Below are positions 35,164 to 46,554 of a stretch of 64,000 nt of DNA, piece by piece. The notes under the pieces were generated by a model. It saw nothing but the letters and a program-made list of their open reading frames with translations, searched no databases and was not told the origin of the DNA. This DNA comes from Agarophyton chilense. Its lineage: Eukaryota; Rhodophyta; Florideophyceae; Gracilariales; Gracilariaceae. The stretch lies in contig JARGXX010000079.1 of assembly GCA_030374765.1 (NCBI GenBank), positions 434,001 to 498,000 of the forward strand. The letters are read 5' to 3'. A program made the translations under genes and the position numbers. Each line of letters starts with the position of its first letter. Within the stretch, counting starts at the first letter, position 1.

Positions 35164-36306
35164 TCATTGAGGCGGCGCAGGAGTAACTCCGTCGTCCTCA
35201 TTGGAACCTGCAGGAGCCAAACCGGGACTAGGGTCATCCGAGGAGCTAGCTGGACCATCAGAACCGGCCCCAGCGAGCCGAGCACGCTTCTTCGGCTGAG
35301 ATTCACCTGAGGAACTATTGTCACCATCGGGAGCCTCCCGATCCCTCAAATTTAGAACATACCGAGCATCCAATTCGGCAGGAACCCTCTGGGACATCGC
35401 CTGCGCATTCTGCTGCAAGATATTGACCATGGCGGTATTCACATCCTGACCCTGTTGGACAACCGCGGCGTAGCGAGCCGTGAGACACGCCCAGCAGTGA
35501 GCTTCCCTCAGGACTGTCGCAATTTCCACCGAGAAAGTAATACCAACGAGACAGCAGAATGGCATGATGCACTGCCCGCGAATTTCGTCCGATGGTATAG
35601 TCATAGCGGTCCCCGGGGCGCTCTTAAGCTACTTGGTATCCAGAAGAGCTCCCCGCTTGGTTGTTCGAAGCCATGGCGCCGCTGCCCACAGGTTGGTTTG
35701 CAGGGAAATTGATAGGAAAACCGACGGAAGCAACAAAGTCTGGAGGGAGAGTGCCATATCCAACGGGCTTATAAGGCCATGGCGGCATCGCGCGCGACCA
35801 ATCGAGGTATACCGCAACGGGAAGGAACGAAAATGAAACCGAATCGGGAAGGATGACCGACGTGACCCCGAATGGACGAAGCGCGCACCATGGTTTTCGG
35901 CGGACAACGCGCGTAGGGTCGCCAAAGGAATACCGAAGGATAGGAAAAGCGGCAAGGAACCGCCCCCCCCCCCGGGGCGCGTACAGTTCCTTAGGTGAAC
36001 TAATTTCCAACCTAGCGTTGAAGATGAGCTCTTACGCACTGGTGCCCAAGAGGATGGTGGCGATGTGACGCCCCGTCGCGCCCACTTGCAACGAGAGCAA
36101 CTAACCCCCGGATTGGTCATAAGACGCCGAAAGGTCGGGCACGGCACCGCTCGTGTCCAGGCCATTAGAACTCTCAGGATCACGACGTTCCGACCCTGAA
36201 GGCAAGATTGGAGGTTTACATATAAATCCAACTAGAGCCAGACCCCCAGGAAGGTGTGAGGCAATTTGGACTTCGCCGTGACGGTCAACTCCTAAAGAGG
36301 GAGATA
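35164..36306 (-). pseudogene. Antisense gene of element C (unknown function)
   Basis: Runs from just inside the 3' LTR (36307) toward pol and ends 198 bases from the pol stop. The upstream part has GVDRHGEVQIASHLPGG, then TAG and TAA stops shared with B, then an open stretch (36010-35624) with LAAFPILRYSFGDPTRVV, ILPDSVSFSFLPVAVYLDWS and FPANQPVGSG. The frame changes by one base near AGCTTAAGAG (about 35628) and continues as IPSDEIRGQCIMPFC, a Gln/Asn-rich helix (ILQQNAQAMSQRV), PKKRAR and an acidic Ser/Pro tail. The DWS...PxNQxxG skeleton is shared with the antisense proteins of A and D. Nuclear localisation is suggested by PKKRAR only. Confidence 0.6.
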
Positions 36307-36751
36307 TGTGAAGGAGCAATGATGACGGTTGAGCCCTGTAAGCCGCCGGGCCCTGAGGTCTCTTACAGGCGACACGTGGACGGGTCGACCTCAGGTGGAC
36401 TCATGTAGATTATTAATTTATTTTAATTAGTGTATTAGATTAGCATTACAGTGCCAGGGAGATCTCAGCGCCTCGCCAGTACTATTTACTTGGCTAAAGT
36501 GACGCTTCTCCCTTAGAGTACGGCAGGCACCGCTAGGATACTAAATAACCCCCCATGGTATATTAGTTCCACCCTTTGGTCTGCAAGGCTTTTTTCCGTA
36601 GCTGCAACCTGTAGAACTACGCGGTAAATGCCAGCCCGTTGCACGAAGTACTCTGGGAGTGCCGCCGTCAAGGATTCGAAGCTTAGGACCCGCTTTACCA
36701 CGCTACCACCGGTCGAGACCCGTACGCAGACCCACCCGTCATTGCGTTACA
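36307..36751 (+). repeat. 3' LTR of element C (445 bp)
   Basis: Begins TGTGAAGG after a purine-rich AAAGAGGGAGATA stretch (polypurine tract candidate, 36294-36306) and ends GCGTTACA. Collinear with the B LTR apart from a 12 bp insertion near the start. Contains the same tRNA-like minus-strand segment (about 36657-36715). Confidence 0.75.
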
Positions 36752-37730
36752 CTTTGAAGTTTGCTTACGTGCTTATATGCTGGGTATGTCTACCTCTTTT
36801 TACTGGTATAAGAGAGCAAAGCTTTCCAGAAGGCCTGGCGAGTAATATCTTGTAAAGCATTTGAGAGCACTTATTTGGCCGGAATTATTTCGTCGCGGAG
36901 GAGTCCGTAAGAGAAAATGATTTTACGTTCAAATACAGTGAATCCCATCAATGGGTCTTGCTGAATCCGGATCGAGTATCATCCGCAGAAAATGGTCTGG
37001 CAGACACGGCTGATATTTTTTCATTACAACCAAAGGATATTTAGCTACCGTATATGACAAAAGAAAGTATTCGAAGTGAAGAAGAGGTTCTGAGAACTAA
37101 GAATCTATTTTTCTGGATTGCGGGCTTAAAAATATTGGGGACTGGGTAGGGATTTTGCTGAAGGCGAGCTATTACAGCCAATACAAAATTTTTTCGGCTA
37201 CAGGACCAGATAAGTAAATGCTGAGGACGTCGGAAAAGCGATAAAAATTTTAAGAGATACAATCAATCACATAAACTCTATCAGCACTCAATGAAATATT
37301 CTCGGCCCAACCTCTGTCATGCGAAGCGGCTTACATGATTTCAATCAAACCTTTCAACGTTCCGTTGCAGAATTTGGCTGTGGGTTCGGATCATCATGTG
37401 GATACTTGAGCCGAAAATTGTTTATGTCCGTTCGTCAGTATTTTGTACCCGATTAGCAGAATTCTAATATTCGGAATCAGTTTTCTGAATAAATTTTCAT
37501 AACCAAAAAATGCCTCTTAGAACAACAACATAGCGCTTGGAAACTATACCAAAAGTAGGAAATGTAATTTGCAATATAGAAATGGACCTGATGGGTGGAA
37601 TTGAAATGTATTTTTCGATTAAGATTTGTCTTTGGGGAGTGGGGGTGAGCTTTCTGGGACAATAAGTTTTTTGGTAAATTTGCTCAGATTCCATCGCGTG
37701 GTAGTTGAGAACACTATAGCCTCATTTTGA
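36752..37730 (+). pseudogene. Fragment of a second DIRS-like element (plus orientation)
   Basis: Bases 36765-37090 encode, with broken frames, CLYAGYVYLFLLV, NYFVAEESV and HQWVLLNPDRVS, matching the N-terminal part of the RT protein at 42.0-42.2 kb. Most of RT and the recombinase are missing. From about 37205 the sequence matches the recombinase end and 3' tail of the DIRS-like element at 39200-39720, read in the opposite direction. So it is an internally deleted copy whose tail faces the tail of the larger copy. Confidence 0.65.
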
Positions 37731-38276
37731 AAATCGAATTGTTGTAGTCAAAAAGAAATATTTTTACTTGTCAATACTACTTAGTTGAAATACAGAGCGT
37801 TATAGTACGTGCGTAGAAAGCTTTCACTGTAGTCAATGAGAAGAAATGGCAGTTACCGTTTCATCCTGGTGAAACTCCTCAACGTGGTTTGCATCTGCTC
37901 TGGCTGTCATCATGGGCAGTTCTGCCGGAGTCTGTACGTTTATCAAATTGGTACTATGATTCGGTTTGCATCTCTTGTGTCGCTCGTAGAACGTTTCAAT
38001 TTGGCAATAAACGCCCAATTACTTCGTTCAGTCTAAAAATGCTAGCACGATGACGAAAGACGCATTTCTGAGAGATCAAAAAAACAATGCTGATGCAAAT
38101 GATATTCATGAGTAATAGTGGGAACTCAAAGCCCAACTCCTTCCAAGACTAAAACCGGTATATTTTATATAATTTCATAAGGGAATTGGATCCTATAATT
38201 TATTATAATGAAGAAAGAGACACCATAGATCTCTGCGGAACTAGTGTTCAGCTTTGAACCCATCCAATTTCAGAGA
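37731..38276. other. No gene seen
   Basis: AT-rich sequence between two facing DIRS-like tails; no convincing coding signal. Confidence 0.4.
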
Positions 38277-38702
38277 TCATGTTTTGGAATGAGATGTAAG
38301 GAGCCTAGCGCCATCCAGAGTATTTGTAACGCCCTGGCTTTCGAAGATAATGTCTCTCTTAAGAACATGTCGCTGCAACTTGCATGTTGAACTCAATTTT
38401 TTACGCTGCCACTCGTAGAATCGGTGACCTATGGTATCGCACCGCAGCTGGACATCACAGCCGTCGATCTTTCGGCCTCCGCTGTTTGAAGGATTTATGG
38501 CATCGACAAAAGGCCTATGCAAAACTACTGCCCCGCAGCCCATCGAGGTGACTTCGCTGTTCCCCGTATCTCCAAATTTTCGAAAAGTTATCTGAACCAT
38601 AATTGAATTCAAAATTTCAAGACGAATAAACTTTTTTTGGTCTTGCATAGTTACAGTTGAGCCAGACTGCAACTGCTTAGCCCACCAATCTAATTCGATC
38701 AC
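38277..38702 (-). pseudogene. Possible RNase H remnant of a retroelement
   Basis: An open minus-strand frame of 141 codons begins IELDWWAKQL and later has SEVTSMGCGAVV. A Trp-Trp motif followed by a T-x-x-x-S-x-x-G-x-G-A-V segment is the layout of DIRS-type and related RNase H domains. The catalytic Asp is not where it should be. It could be a remnant of another element or a chance resemblance. Confidence 0.3.
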
Positions 38703-39199
38703 TCTTGACTATCCTTCCGACTATTTCGGAAGATCTTATTTATGTGTTTCTGTATATAATTATGAGATTCGATGCCCGGAGTCTACCGTAACGGCTATAT
38801 AGCAAAACGGCCTGCGCCTATTCTTTGCAGCTTCCTCTAGGTGTTCTATCGATACCTCTAATATTAAAACCTCATAGCTGTTACTGGAAAAGCGACCCAG
38901 AAATCGTTACTCTTTCTCTATGGCTAGTAATATCGGAAGCCACTGACAATATGACTGAAGCATTTTTGTACCTGAGATTGACACAGTATTCTGAACAAAC
39001 GGCGTCTTTTGGAACGAATGTTTTAAGTGCGCCCTTACGTTTTTCATTCTCCTCCGCGGATCCATGGAAGAGAGTCACGCCTAAACATTATTTCCTCTCA
39101 TTGACTACATGCCAGCTCGCTACGCTCGTACTATTACGCTTCGCATTTTTTAACTAACTATTGACAAGATAAAAAATAATTTTTTGACAATAACATTTC
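38703..39199. other. No gene seen
   Basis: Only short frames of unconvincing composition. Confidence 0.4.
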
Positions 39200-39539
39200 A
39201 ATTTTTAATACGAAGCTATAGTGTTTTAAACTACCACGCGATGGCATCCGAGCGACTTAACCAAAAAATAACTAAGTCCCAGCCAGCTCACCCCCACTCC
39301 CCAAAAACCAATCCTAGACCAAAACCCATTAAATTCCTACAACCAAGTCCACTACTACTATCCAAACTAAACTTCCTTCTGATATAGGTTCCAAGCTCTA
39401 AGTTGATATTCCATGAGACAGTTTTCTGTTATAATGATTTTTTCAGAAAACTGATTCCGAATGTCAGAATTCTGCGAGTCGGGTGCAGAATTCTGACGAA
39501 CTGACTTAAACGAAAAAAGATTTTCGGGTTAAGTTTCCA

Positions 39540-40529
39540 CATGATAATCCAAACCCCCAGCCCAATCTGGCGGCGGCACGTTGAAAGATGTGTATGCCCT
39601 GGTGCAAACCGCCTCAAATGACTGACGTTGGGCTGGGGATGGTTCGTTGAGCTCGTGGTATAAATTGTGTGGTTGAATATATCCCTTAAAATTCTTATCG
39701 CTTTGCGAACGTCCTCAGCATTTAATATCCTGATCGGCGAGACGAGCATAAAGCTTGTCGGTGGTCGCCCCGCCGTACCAAAGCATGTGTGGAGTGATCG
39801 CGAACGGAATCCCTAGACGTTCGACCGCTCTTCGGAGACCGGCCCGAAACCGGGCTGCTTCATACGGGAAAAGAACTTCTGATTCTGCCAACTTCCTTAT
39901 TCTAACTAATTTGTTTAACAAAACCGCCAAAAAAACGGCCTTATCGTGACGGATTCATTACGGCCACGTTTTCCTATCGCAATGTTGAGCATCCCATAGT
40001 GCGATCGCTTTTCGGTTAGTGGCAGCATGGCGACGTCCAATACTTTTAGCTGCAATAAATCCCCTAGCCTGAGATACCAATCAAACAGCTGCAGCAATCC
40101 TACCCCCAGATCCGGATCCCCGTGTTTGAAAAGATCCAATGCCAATCCGTATACAACGATTTCCGGACACACGCCAATATGAAGGTTAGGGCGCGACGCT
40201 GTCCAGCCTTGTATACTTTGATTCGTCAATACCAATTTCCCGCTGAGTTCGGGGAGAAAAAATTCCAACGCTGATTTTGCCTGAGCTACACCTCCTGCCT
40301 TCAATTGTTGATTACCATGAGCAAGATCAATGCAATACCTCGTGAACAACTTATCAACTTTTTCTGCGTTCCTACATCGACGGCGAGCAACTGGTTGTTG
40401 CGCCAGCCACTCCACGAAATAGCCAAGGTTCTTACGGTATCCCTGCAGCGTTGCCGCTTTTACTCGCCGGTGAGCTAGATCAAAAAGCCCGTGACGGTTC
40501 ATCGGCTGGATTTTTCCCACTAGGGACAT
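39540..40529 (-). pseudogene. DIRS-like tyrosine recombinase, broken
   Basis: Starts at ATG 40529 overlapping the RNase H end. N-terminal core-binding part (YRKNLGYFVEWLAQQP), then the catalytic domain with the first Arg in WYLRLGDLL, the H-x-x-R box as HMLWYGGAT (Arg replaced by Trp), and the Tyr nucleophile probably in FKGYI. The frame slips at a seven-base A/T run near 39929, and TGA interrupts just after DQDIKC (about 39713) where family members have residues of the GRW segment. The loss of the box-II Arg plus two breaks makes it inactive. Confidence 0.75.
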
Positions 40530-40880
40530 AAAAATAATCCATTGTTAGGTCACAAACGAGTACCAAAGCGGCAACGCGTCTGCAGATTCGGTTAAAGCTT
40601 CGCTCACTGCTACGTCCCTTTAGCAAAGCTCCAAGAAGCGACTGGTTATCAATAAACATAATTATCCGTGTTCGATAGTTGTTCCGATTTCGAAGAAGCC
40701 AACGCAGACCAAGAATGACTGCTCCGCCCTCTAAAATGTGTATTGGGTGTTTTTTCTTTCAACGATTTCTTATCGCAATTTTCCACTCCTGTTCTTCAAT
40801 CCATTCAATCCGATCCGATCCTTCGCAAATTTTCAAAGGATCTCGGCACTCGGTATAAACTACTCCTCCACCAATTAAGC
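40470..40880 (-). pseudogene. DIRS-like RNase H domain
   Basis: Follows RT in a different frame. Readable segments are CTDVCLIGGGVVYTE, ILEGGAVILGLRWLL, IMFIDNQSLLGALLKGRSSE and VPSGKNPADEPSRAF, which give the acidic residues and the terminal NPAD-x-PSR of DIRS RNase H domains. An internal stop follows IRNR. A one-base slip near the RT stop separates it from RT. Confidence 0.7.
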
Positions 40881-42344
40881 ATACATCTGTACAAAGATTT
40901 TTGTGTTGAACGGCGTAGAAATCTTAGTCCGGATCAACGGTGCTAGTTCTAAAATTAATTCCAGCTCCTTCCGGCTAACCACGTTGCCGCCAACATATTC
41001 TTTGGTTGAGGACGTAATGGAATATATTCTTTCGAAGACCGAAAAGAGTGGCCTCCTCAATAGCATAAACCAAGCCCATTTTCCAATTATGCTTTGTACT
41101 TCTTGTACCTTCCATATCATCTTTTTCAGCATGTTTTCAGTAGTTGTTATCAGCGTTCTCATGTTTTCCCGTTTTGGCATCAATACGCCATTTTTCCCGA
41201 TTTCGATTCCCAAGACTTCTGTACTTCCTCCTTCTGCAGGCCATGATACTTTTGTCGCCTTCCAAGGCAAAGAGCTACGCTCAGACTCCTTTATCACGGC
41301 CGGCAGATTTCTTTCCGACATCTCTTTGCTTGTTCCAAACGAAAAATAATCGTCCACGTAAGCTCCATATTTATATTCGCCAACGGAAATTGAATCCGCT
41401 ACCCAGTCGTCCGTGCAGAGCTTAGCGCGAGCTAAGGTTTCTAGATGGATTTTCTGAGCCACAAAGACGAAGTGTGACCACCCCATGGGCATTGAGAGCA
41501 TGACGGGGAATAATTTTTTCCTTTCGACTTCGATTGGTGGCAATCCAAAATACATATTCATCCATCCTGGTAACTTCATTCTGTGGTATTGATTGTCCAT
41601 GTCTGACTTTCCAACATAAAGTGTTCGTCCTTCCGGGATGTGTAATCTCGCCAGATGCCCTGGGTTAGGAAGATCGATTTTTGGTGGATCGATAATCTGA
41701 AGGGTAGCGTTCCGAGCTTCGATTATGAGCCTTTGTTTTCCCTCTTTTTTAGGAACCGCAAACACACCATTTACAACTCTCGGTTTTCTTTCGCTCAAAT
41801 CTACTAACCCCCCTTCCACCAATTTTCTAATCAGGGCATTGAAATCTTTCGCCTTCACTCCACAAAACGGCTTCTTAGCTCCTATCACCTCTTCATCATC
41901 TGGGAAATTTTTTCTAGTCATATATAGTAGTTGTATATCCCTTGGTAGTAATGAGATAATACCAGCCGAGGCTGCCAGAACATTTTCAGGCAATGATACT
42001 CGGTCCGGATTCAGCCAGACCCATTGGTGTGGGTCACTATATTCCAACGTAGAATCAACCTCTCCTACGGACTCCTCCGCAACGAAATAATTTCGGCGGT
42101 ATGAGTCCTCCCCGATGCCTTGCAAGATATTGCTCGCCAGGCTTTGGACAGCGTTCTTCTCTTGTACCGGTAGAAAGGGGTAGACGTGCCCGGCATACAA
42201 GCAACTAAGCCCACTTCGAAGTCCCTCAAGTATACTTTGGATTTTCTTCTTGCGTCTCCACTTTTGTCTTTTTCGTGCGCTTGCTTTCTTTGTATCCCCG
42301 TCCTGTATATCAGACGCCCCTGACATAGGAAGCACGTCCCGCAT
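40875..42344 (-). CDS. DIRS-like reverse transcriptase, open frame of 489 codons
   Basis: Starts at ATG 42344 and is uninterrupted to 40875. The N-terminal 200 residues are basic then family-specific (HQWVWLNPDRVSLPENV). RT motifs follow: GVFAVPKKEGKQRLIIEARN, SDMDNQYHRMKLP, SMPMGWSHFVFVAQ and the catalytic YVDDYF near residue 318, then EVLGIEI. It would copy the element RNA. The frame stops at the join to RNase H (a probable one-base slip), so the product lacks RNase H and the element is defective, but this is the best preserved part. A fragment of a sister copy lies at 36.8-37.1 kb. Confidence 0.8.
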   Translation of the reverse strand: MRDVLPMSGASDIQDGDTKKASARKRQKWRRKKKIQSILEGLRSGLSCLYAGHVYPFLPVQEKNAVQSLASNILQGIGEDSYRRNYFVAEESVGEVDSTLEYSDPHQWVWLNPDRVSLPENVLAASAGIISLLPRDIQLLYMTRKNFPDDEEVIGAKKPFCGVKAKDFNALIRKLVEGGLVDLSERKPRVVNGVFAVPKKEGKQRLIIEARNATLQIIDPPKIDLPNPGHLARLHIPEGRTLYVGKSDMDNQYHRMKLPGWMNMYFGLPPIEVERKKLFPVMLSMPMGWSHFVFVAQKIHLETLARAKLCTDDWVADSISVGEYKYGAYVDDYFSFGTSKEMSERNLPAVIKESERSSLPWKATKVSWPAEGGSTEVLGIEIGKNGVLMPKRENMRTLITTTENMLKKMIWKVQEVQSIIGKWAWFMLLRRPLFSVFERIYSITSSTKEYVGGNVVSRKELELILELAPLIRTKISTPFNTKIFVQMYA

Positions 42345-42360
42345 GCCCGTCGAATTAAAA

Positions 42361-42400
42361 ATTGTTGTTGTTGTTGTTGTTGTTGCTGTCGTTGTTTTTA
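42361..42400 (+). repeat. GTT microsatellite between DIRS gag and RT
   Basis: A run of eight GTT units, then GCTGTCGTTGTT, in the short gap between the gag stop and the RT start. Confidence 0.85.
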
Positions 42401-42402
42401 TA

Positions 42403-44244
42403 TTATTTTTCGTTCCCGTCTCCTTGCTTCCGCAAGGCAGACTTATCCTTCTTAAACTCCTTACGAAGTTTTGCCGACTTGTGAAGCCTTCGCTTCATTG
42501 AATCGCTTATCAAATCGTCGTGCTCCTCTTCGGGTTCTCTGGCCGCTTCCCAGTTGCCAGTCTTATCAACCGTTGTCACTGCAGCCAACCTGCGAATTGC
42601 CAACTCCACCGCCAACTCATTTTTAGCGCACATGACGCCCAAAGAGCTGATGAGGCAGTCAATAACCCGAGCTAGTGTTGCAGCTTCCCTGCGGTTCCGA
42701 ATGCCCGTCAAATGACGCGCTTCAACACACGCAGAGACCGTCGGATAATTCGTCAGGGCTTTGAGCAGCATATCTTCCCCTCCAAGGCTTTCAACCTAAA
42801 CATATTGTTCAGGAAACAGTTTGCTAGCAAAAGCAACCCAGAACATTTTGCTCGCCTTCTGCCGCTTCGAATTCAAAGCCTTCTTCGCAAGACTCGAAAT
42901 CCCCTCGTCTCCATAGTCGGACTCTGAACCAGGGTCATTGTCGGAATCGACAAGAACTCCTTCCATCGCCTGTCTGATGTCAACAAGAAAATCCTCCCCC
43001 TTTGACTTCTTCTTTGAATTTTTCCGCGACTCCTTCAATTCCTTAATGTCTTTAGTCATGCGTTTCTGCGCCTTTGTAGTATCCGCTCTAACGGAGAGAG
43101 AAGACACCTGCGACAGCGTTCGGACTGCCGATGGGTCGCTTGCGGCGAAGGAAAAGGGGTGGTAGAGCTACAACACCAGCGAGCTGGAAGTGGGGTGTAA
43201 GGCCACTACTCGCCAGCGGGGTGAACAGTGCAACTGTAAAACGTTGATGGAACGTAGGTACGAGACGGATCGTGAAGTGGTTGGGGGCTGACTATCTATT
43301 ATAGCTCGTCTGGATCTTCGGTTAAGGAATCCTAAGCGAGGAACAGAATAGTCATGATGCCCATGTTGTCTCCTTTACTTGGAGTCAGCGCTCACCTCTG
43401 GTACACTATATACTGTGTGCCAGAGTGAGTGCCCAAATAAATATATAAATAATACCCAGTGGTCAGCCACTTAGCGAAACCACTGTATGGGTACGGTCCC
43501 TAATGGACTTACATCTACAAAGGGTAGTAAAACCAGCCTCGTGGATCGCCACTACATGCGCCGTTGCAAGCCACTCCACTCGTGATACCACGTGTTCCAA
43601 CAATGTACCCTGCCTCCTGGCATCCTACGCGGGGTGTCGCTTCTTATCCTAGCACTGACCAGGCCACTCAGTAATGAGTTCCAAACGCGACTTTGCGACA
43701 CAGAAACCATCGGAACGCCGAAGTAGTAGAATACTACAGCCTTCTCCAACCCCTCCATGAAAGAAAGAATTTTCTGCATCTGACAGAGGCGCGTAGTAGC
43801 CTCTTCCTCAGAGTCAGAATCCGGAGCGGACTCGGACTCGTACTCACTCGAGGATTCACCCTCTTTGCCCCCTGTCACGCGTTTCGAACTCCCTCGAGGT
43901 TTTTGATCCGAGACGGTTACAACTCGAGTACTTGCTACTCCCTTAGAAGACCCCGCTTTCGACGTACTCCCTCCGAAACTTAGTGGTTATGTTTTATCTT
44001 CAATGAAATGGAACAAGACGTCCGTCTCTCCCTCTTTAGGGATTCCCGGAATCTCATTCCTGATTACACGAAGGAGAGCATTTTTGCTCTGTGACTTTTC
44101 TCCAGGGTAGACTGAAAGCCTACCCCGAAAAGCTTCTCTTACGACGCCCAAGGAGTATTCTCCCATGCCCTCGATTTTCTGCCCGAAAGCTCTGCAGTTT
44201 GAAATTTTGTTTGTAGCAGGTCCATCACCTCTAAGGACGGTCAA
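42403..44244 (-). pseudogene. DIRS-like gag protein, split by a solo LTR
   Basis: One frame from 44244 to 42403 if the LTR and its 5 bp duplication (669 bp, a multiple of three) are left out. About 390 residues: a mixed N-terminal segment (FGQKIEGMGEYSLG), TAA at 43987-43989, a Ser/Glu/Asp-rich stretch (SSSEYESESAPDSDSEEE), the LTR after FMEGLEKA, a Lys-rich segment (KELKESRKNSKKKS), a TAG after FPEQYV, and a C-terminal part with VSACVEARHLTGIRNRREAA. Its position upstream of RT and acidic/basic composition suggest the DIRS gag role. No zinc knuckle is seen. Confidence 0.65.
43075..43738 (-). repeat. Solo LTR of the A family (664 bp) inside the DIRS gag
   Basis: Reversed relative to A: begins TGTAGTATCCGC on the plus strand and ends GAATACTACA. 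GCCTT is duplicated on both sides (43070-43074 and 43739-43743). It has one copy of the 88 bp unit that is doubled in A, and several differences from the A LTRs. It arose by recombination between the LTRs of a former full insertion. Confidence 0.95.
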
Positions 44245-46554
44245 CCCATTCCGTCCTCGGGACTACTTTAACCCGTAGTGAAGGCTTGCGCTTTTAAGAG
44301 GGCTGCTCCTGACTGAGCGCGCGACCTAAATAGGTCCAGCCGTCACCCGACCCCCATACAAGTGGAATTAGGTCCGGGCCTCGTATCCGCCAGGTCCCTG
44401 AGATTCGTGCCTCGACAACAATACCCACAGTTACTACTGGACAGACCTTGGTGCTTTAAACACCCCTGTCTTACGTCATTACGCAAGGCGCATGGTACAG
44501 AAATTTGAACAATTGTTTTTCAGAAAACCCTTCAAAAACTAAACACCAATATCGCAAAAACCGTTAATTCCGATATGCAACTTCAAAGTTTTTTTATAAG
44601 ACTCGATTAAAAAACACGCAGAACCCCCAGCCATATGCGACCTTCACGCGAGCTTCCGGATTGCACTGACGATAAACTTGCGCACGTGGGAAAAACCCCT
44701 GATCACCCAATTAACGAAAGACCTTACATAAATCCGTTTCTGGACTCTAACACAAGCAACGCCAGCAAAGCCCAATGGACAACAACCCATACGGGAACAC
44801 ACTTAAGCTCTGCATTTCGTCGAACCTAGCATTAAAAAATTATTTTTTACCAGCATACCGCAACGCCCGGCATCGAAGTACCGATAATCTAAATTCCTCA
44901 GAAAATTGAAACGAGTCTCAAGAATTCTGAAATACACACCAACTTGATAGGGATCACTGGCCTACGGAGGCCTGATCACTTCCCTCTCCAACAGGGAGCC
45001 CTCCCTGACTTACTCCGTTAGCCAGCTCACGCTGCCCAGTCGACACCACGAGGAGGTGGAGTAAAGCTTTAGTCGACCAAATGCAGAGGCGTCAATTTTT
45101 CGTCAAGTCTCCGGAAATAATAATCCCTACGCAGGCTCCCAGTACCCAGTGACTTTACACTTGTCTTCTGCCAGTATTATTTCTGAAACAATCAAAAAGG
45201 ACTGTCGTTTTTCTCATGTCCGAAAATTGTTTTTGACTAAGCCTCTCACAAACGATATACATTTGCCCCTACCAAACATAATCAAAAGAATGAGAGGGAC
45301 TCTTTCATCATTTTGTATGTTACTCTACGCATAACAGAATGGAATACACCAAATGAGCGCTCGTACGTCTAGAGCGCTCCAATGACGTTCACTTCCGTCA
45401 CGAGTGGTGCTTCATAACCATCAGAACCCATGCCTGCCATGGCTTTCCCTTATACGAACAGTATTGGTCTCGAACATAATATCAACCACGCCGAAAGCAA
45501 AGACCGCTCTCGATCCAACTGGAGCATCTGGAATTGTAAAAAATTGCGTAAAATGTCGTTTTCTGAAACGACGGCGGAAGACAGACTGCACTTATACCTT
45601 AAGCCTGCTGAGATGATTGAACATGATATTGCGTTTGTACGAATTACTTCTATCGTTTTCTTCTATTATGTTGTCTTTCGGTGCTCTGGATTGGCTGAGG
45701 ATAAAAGGAGTACTACCTCGCTTATGATGTACAATTATGGTTCTGGGGGCTCTTCTGACAGACAACATCGTTGAGGCGAAGCTGGGCAATGGTGGCTTGC
45801 TTTGATAAGAGCTAGTAACAATTAGGAAAAGAAAACACGGTGTCACGGCTGGCCTGTACCGATGCGAGGCGATGATTTTCGGGATTTGTTGGCGCTCGAG
45901 GTAAGGTTGACCATTCTGGACGTATCTCGGTGCTTGTCATCGACGTCGACGTAAGTTTCTACCGCTAAAGTCAGATGCCAGATATGTTGCGGGTGCATAC
46001 CCGTTCTGTTCTTAGAGAAGTACGTTCCCGTCTATCCATAACGCCGTTGTTTAAATACCAATTTTTGATGGTTATCGCCTAGCGAAGCGTATCATGTTGT
46101 AATAAACTACCCTCAGCACCCCCTGAAAACACCCCGTATGTTTATTTCGTACTTTTTTCTTCTACTGCAACCAGATTCCTTCGCACGGGTGTTCTGCTCT
46201 CTATTTGCGCTGAAAAACCCGCAAAAGTCTTAGATTATCAAGTAACTCTCCCGAAGCATCCGTTCGAACTCTATTTGCAGGCTCTCCGCATACTTTAGCC
46301 ACATACAAGCCAACAATATGCCTGATTTAGTCTTTCGGAATCGCTTTTGCGGTAGTTCCCCTGTTAAACAAGCCCAACCCTGCTTTTCTCCGAAGGTGTC
46401 CTCCTTGTCAAATTGGAATCGATCAAAACCTCCACAGCGTTTCAATCTCGACTTTCGACCCACCCAATATCCTTTCTTGTTTTCTCCCGTACCACCAAAA
46501 CAACACTTCTCCCACCCACCTTAAACGCCTTCCGCCTCTGTATATCCTCACTGT
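44245..46554. other. No recognisable gene
   Basis: Short frames only (for example 45430-45774 plus, 46230-46463 minus), none with a known motif. The first few hundred bases may include the gag-side terminus of the DIRS-like element. Confidence 0.4.

Larger units (their letters stand above)
29550..36751 (+). mobile_element. Ty3/gypsy element C, 5'-truncated relative of B
   Basis: Starts abruptly inside gag where it meets the A-family gag relic, and ends with a 445 bp 3' LTR. Between them lie gag, protease, RT, RNase H, integrase, chromodomain and the antisense coding region. It is about as decayed as B, but lacks B's two large insertions and so shows both empty sites. With no 5' LTR, age and target duplication cannot be judged; CTTTG follows the 3' end. 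Confidence 0.85.
39200..44244 (-). mobile_element. DIRS-like tyrosine-recombinase retroelement (minus strand), carrying a solo LTR
   Basis: Order on the minus strand: gag-like protein, RT, RNase H, tyrosine recombinase, non-coding tail. The presence of a tyrosine recombinase instead of a DDE integrase defines the DIRS order of retrotransposons, which insert through a circular intermediate and make no target duplication. The tail (39200-39560) is repeated at 37390-37730 in opposite orientation. The outer boundary on the gag side is not clear. Terminal inverted and internal complementary regions typical of DIRS were not resolved. Confidence 0.75.

Noticed and set aside
36010..36103. An intron explaining the shared stops in the B and C antisense genes
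   Set aside because: A GT...AG pair exists, but its length in B (95) is not a multiple of three and joining it creates another stop.
35629..36231. 200-codon alternative minus-strand frame in the C antisense region
   Set aside because: Open in C and partly in B, but Arg/Ser/Cys-rich and without the motifs shared with A and D; kept only as a caution in the feature text.
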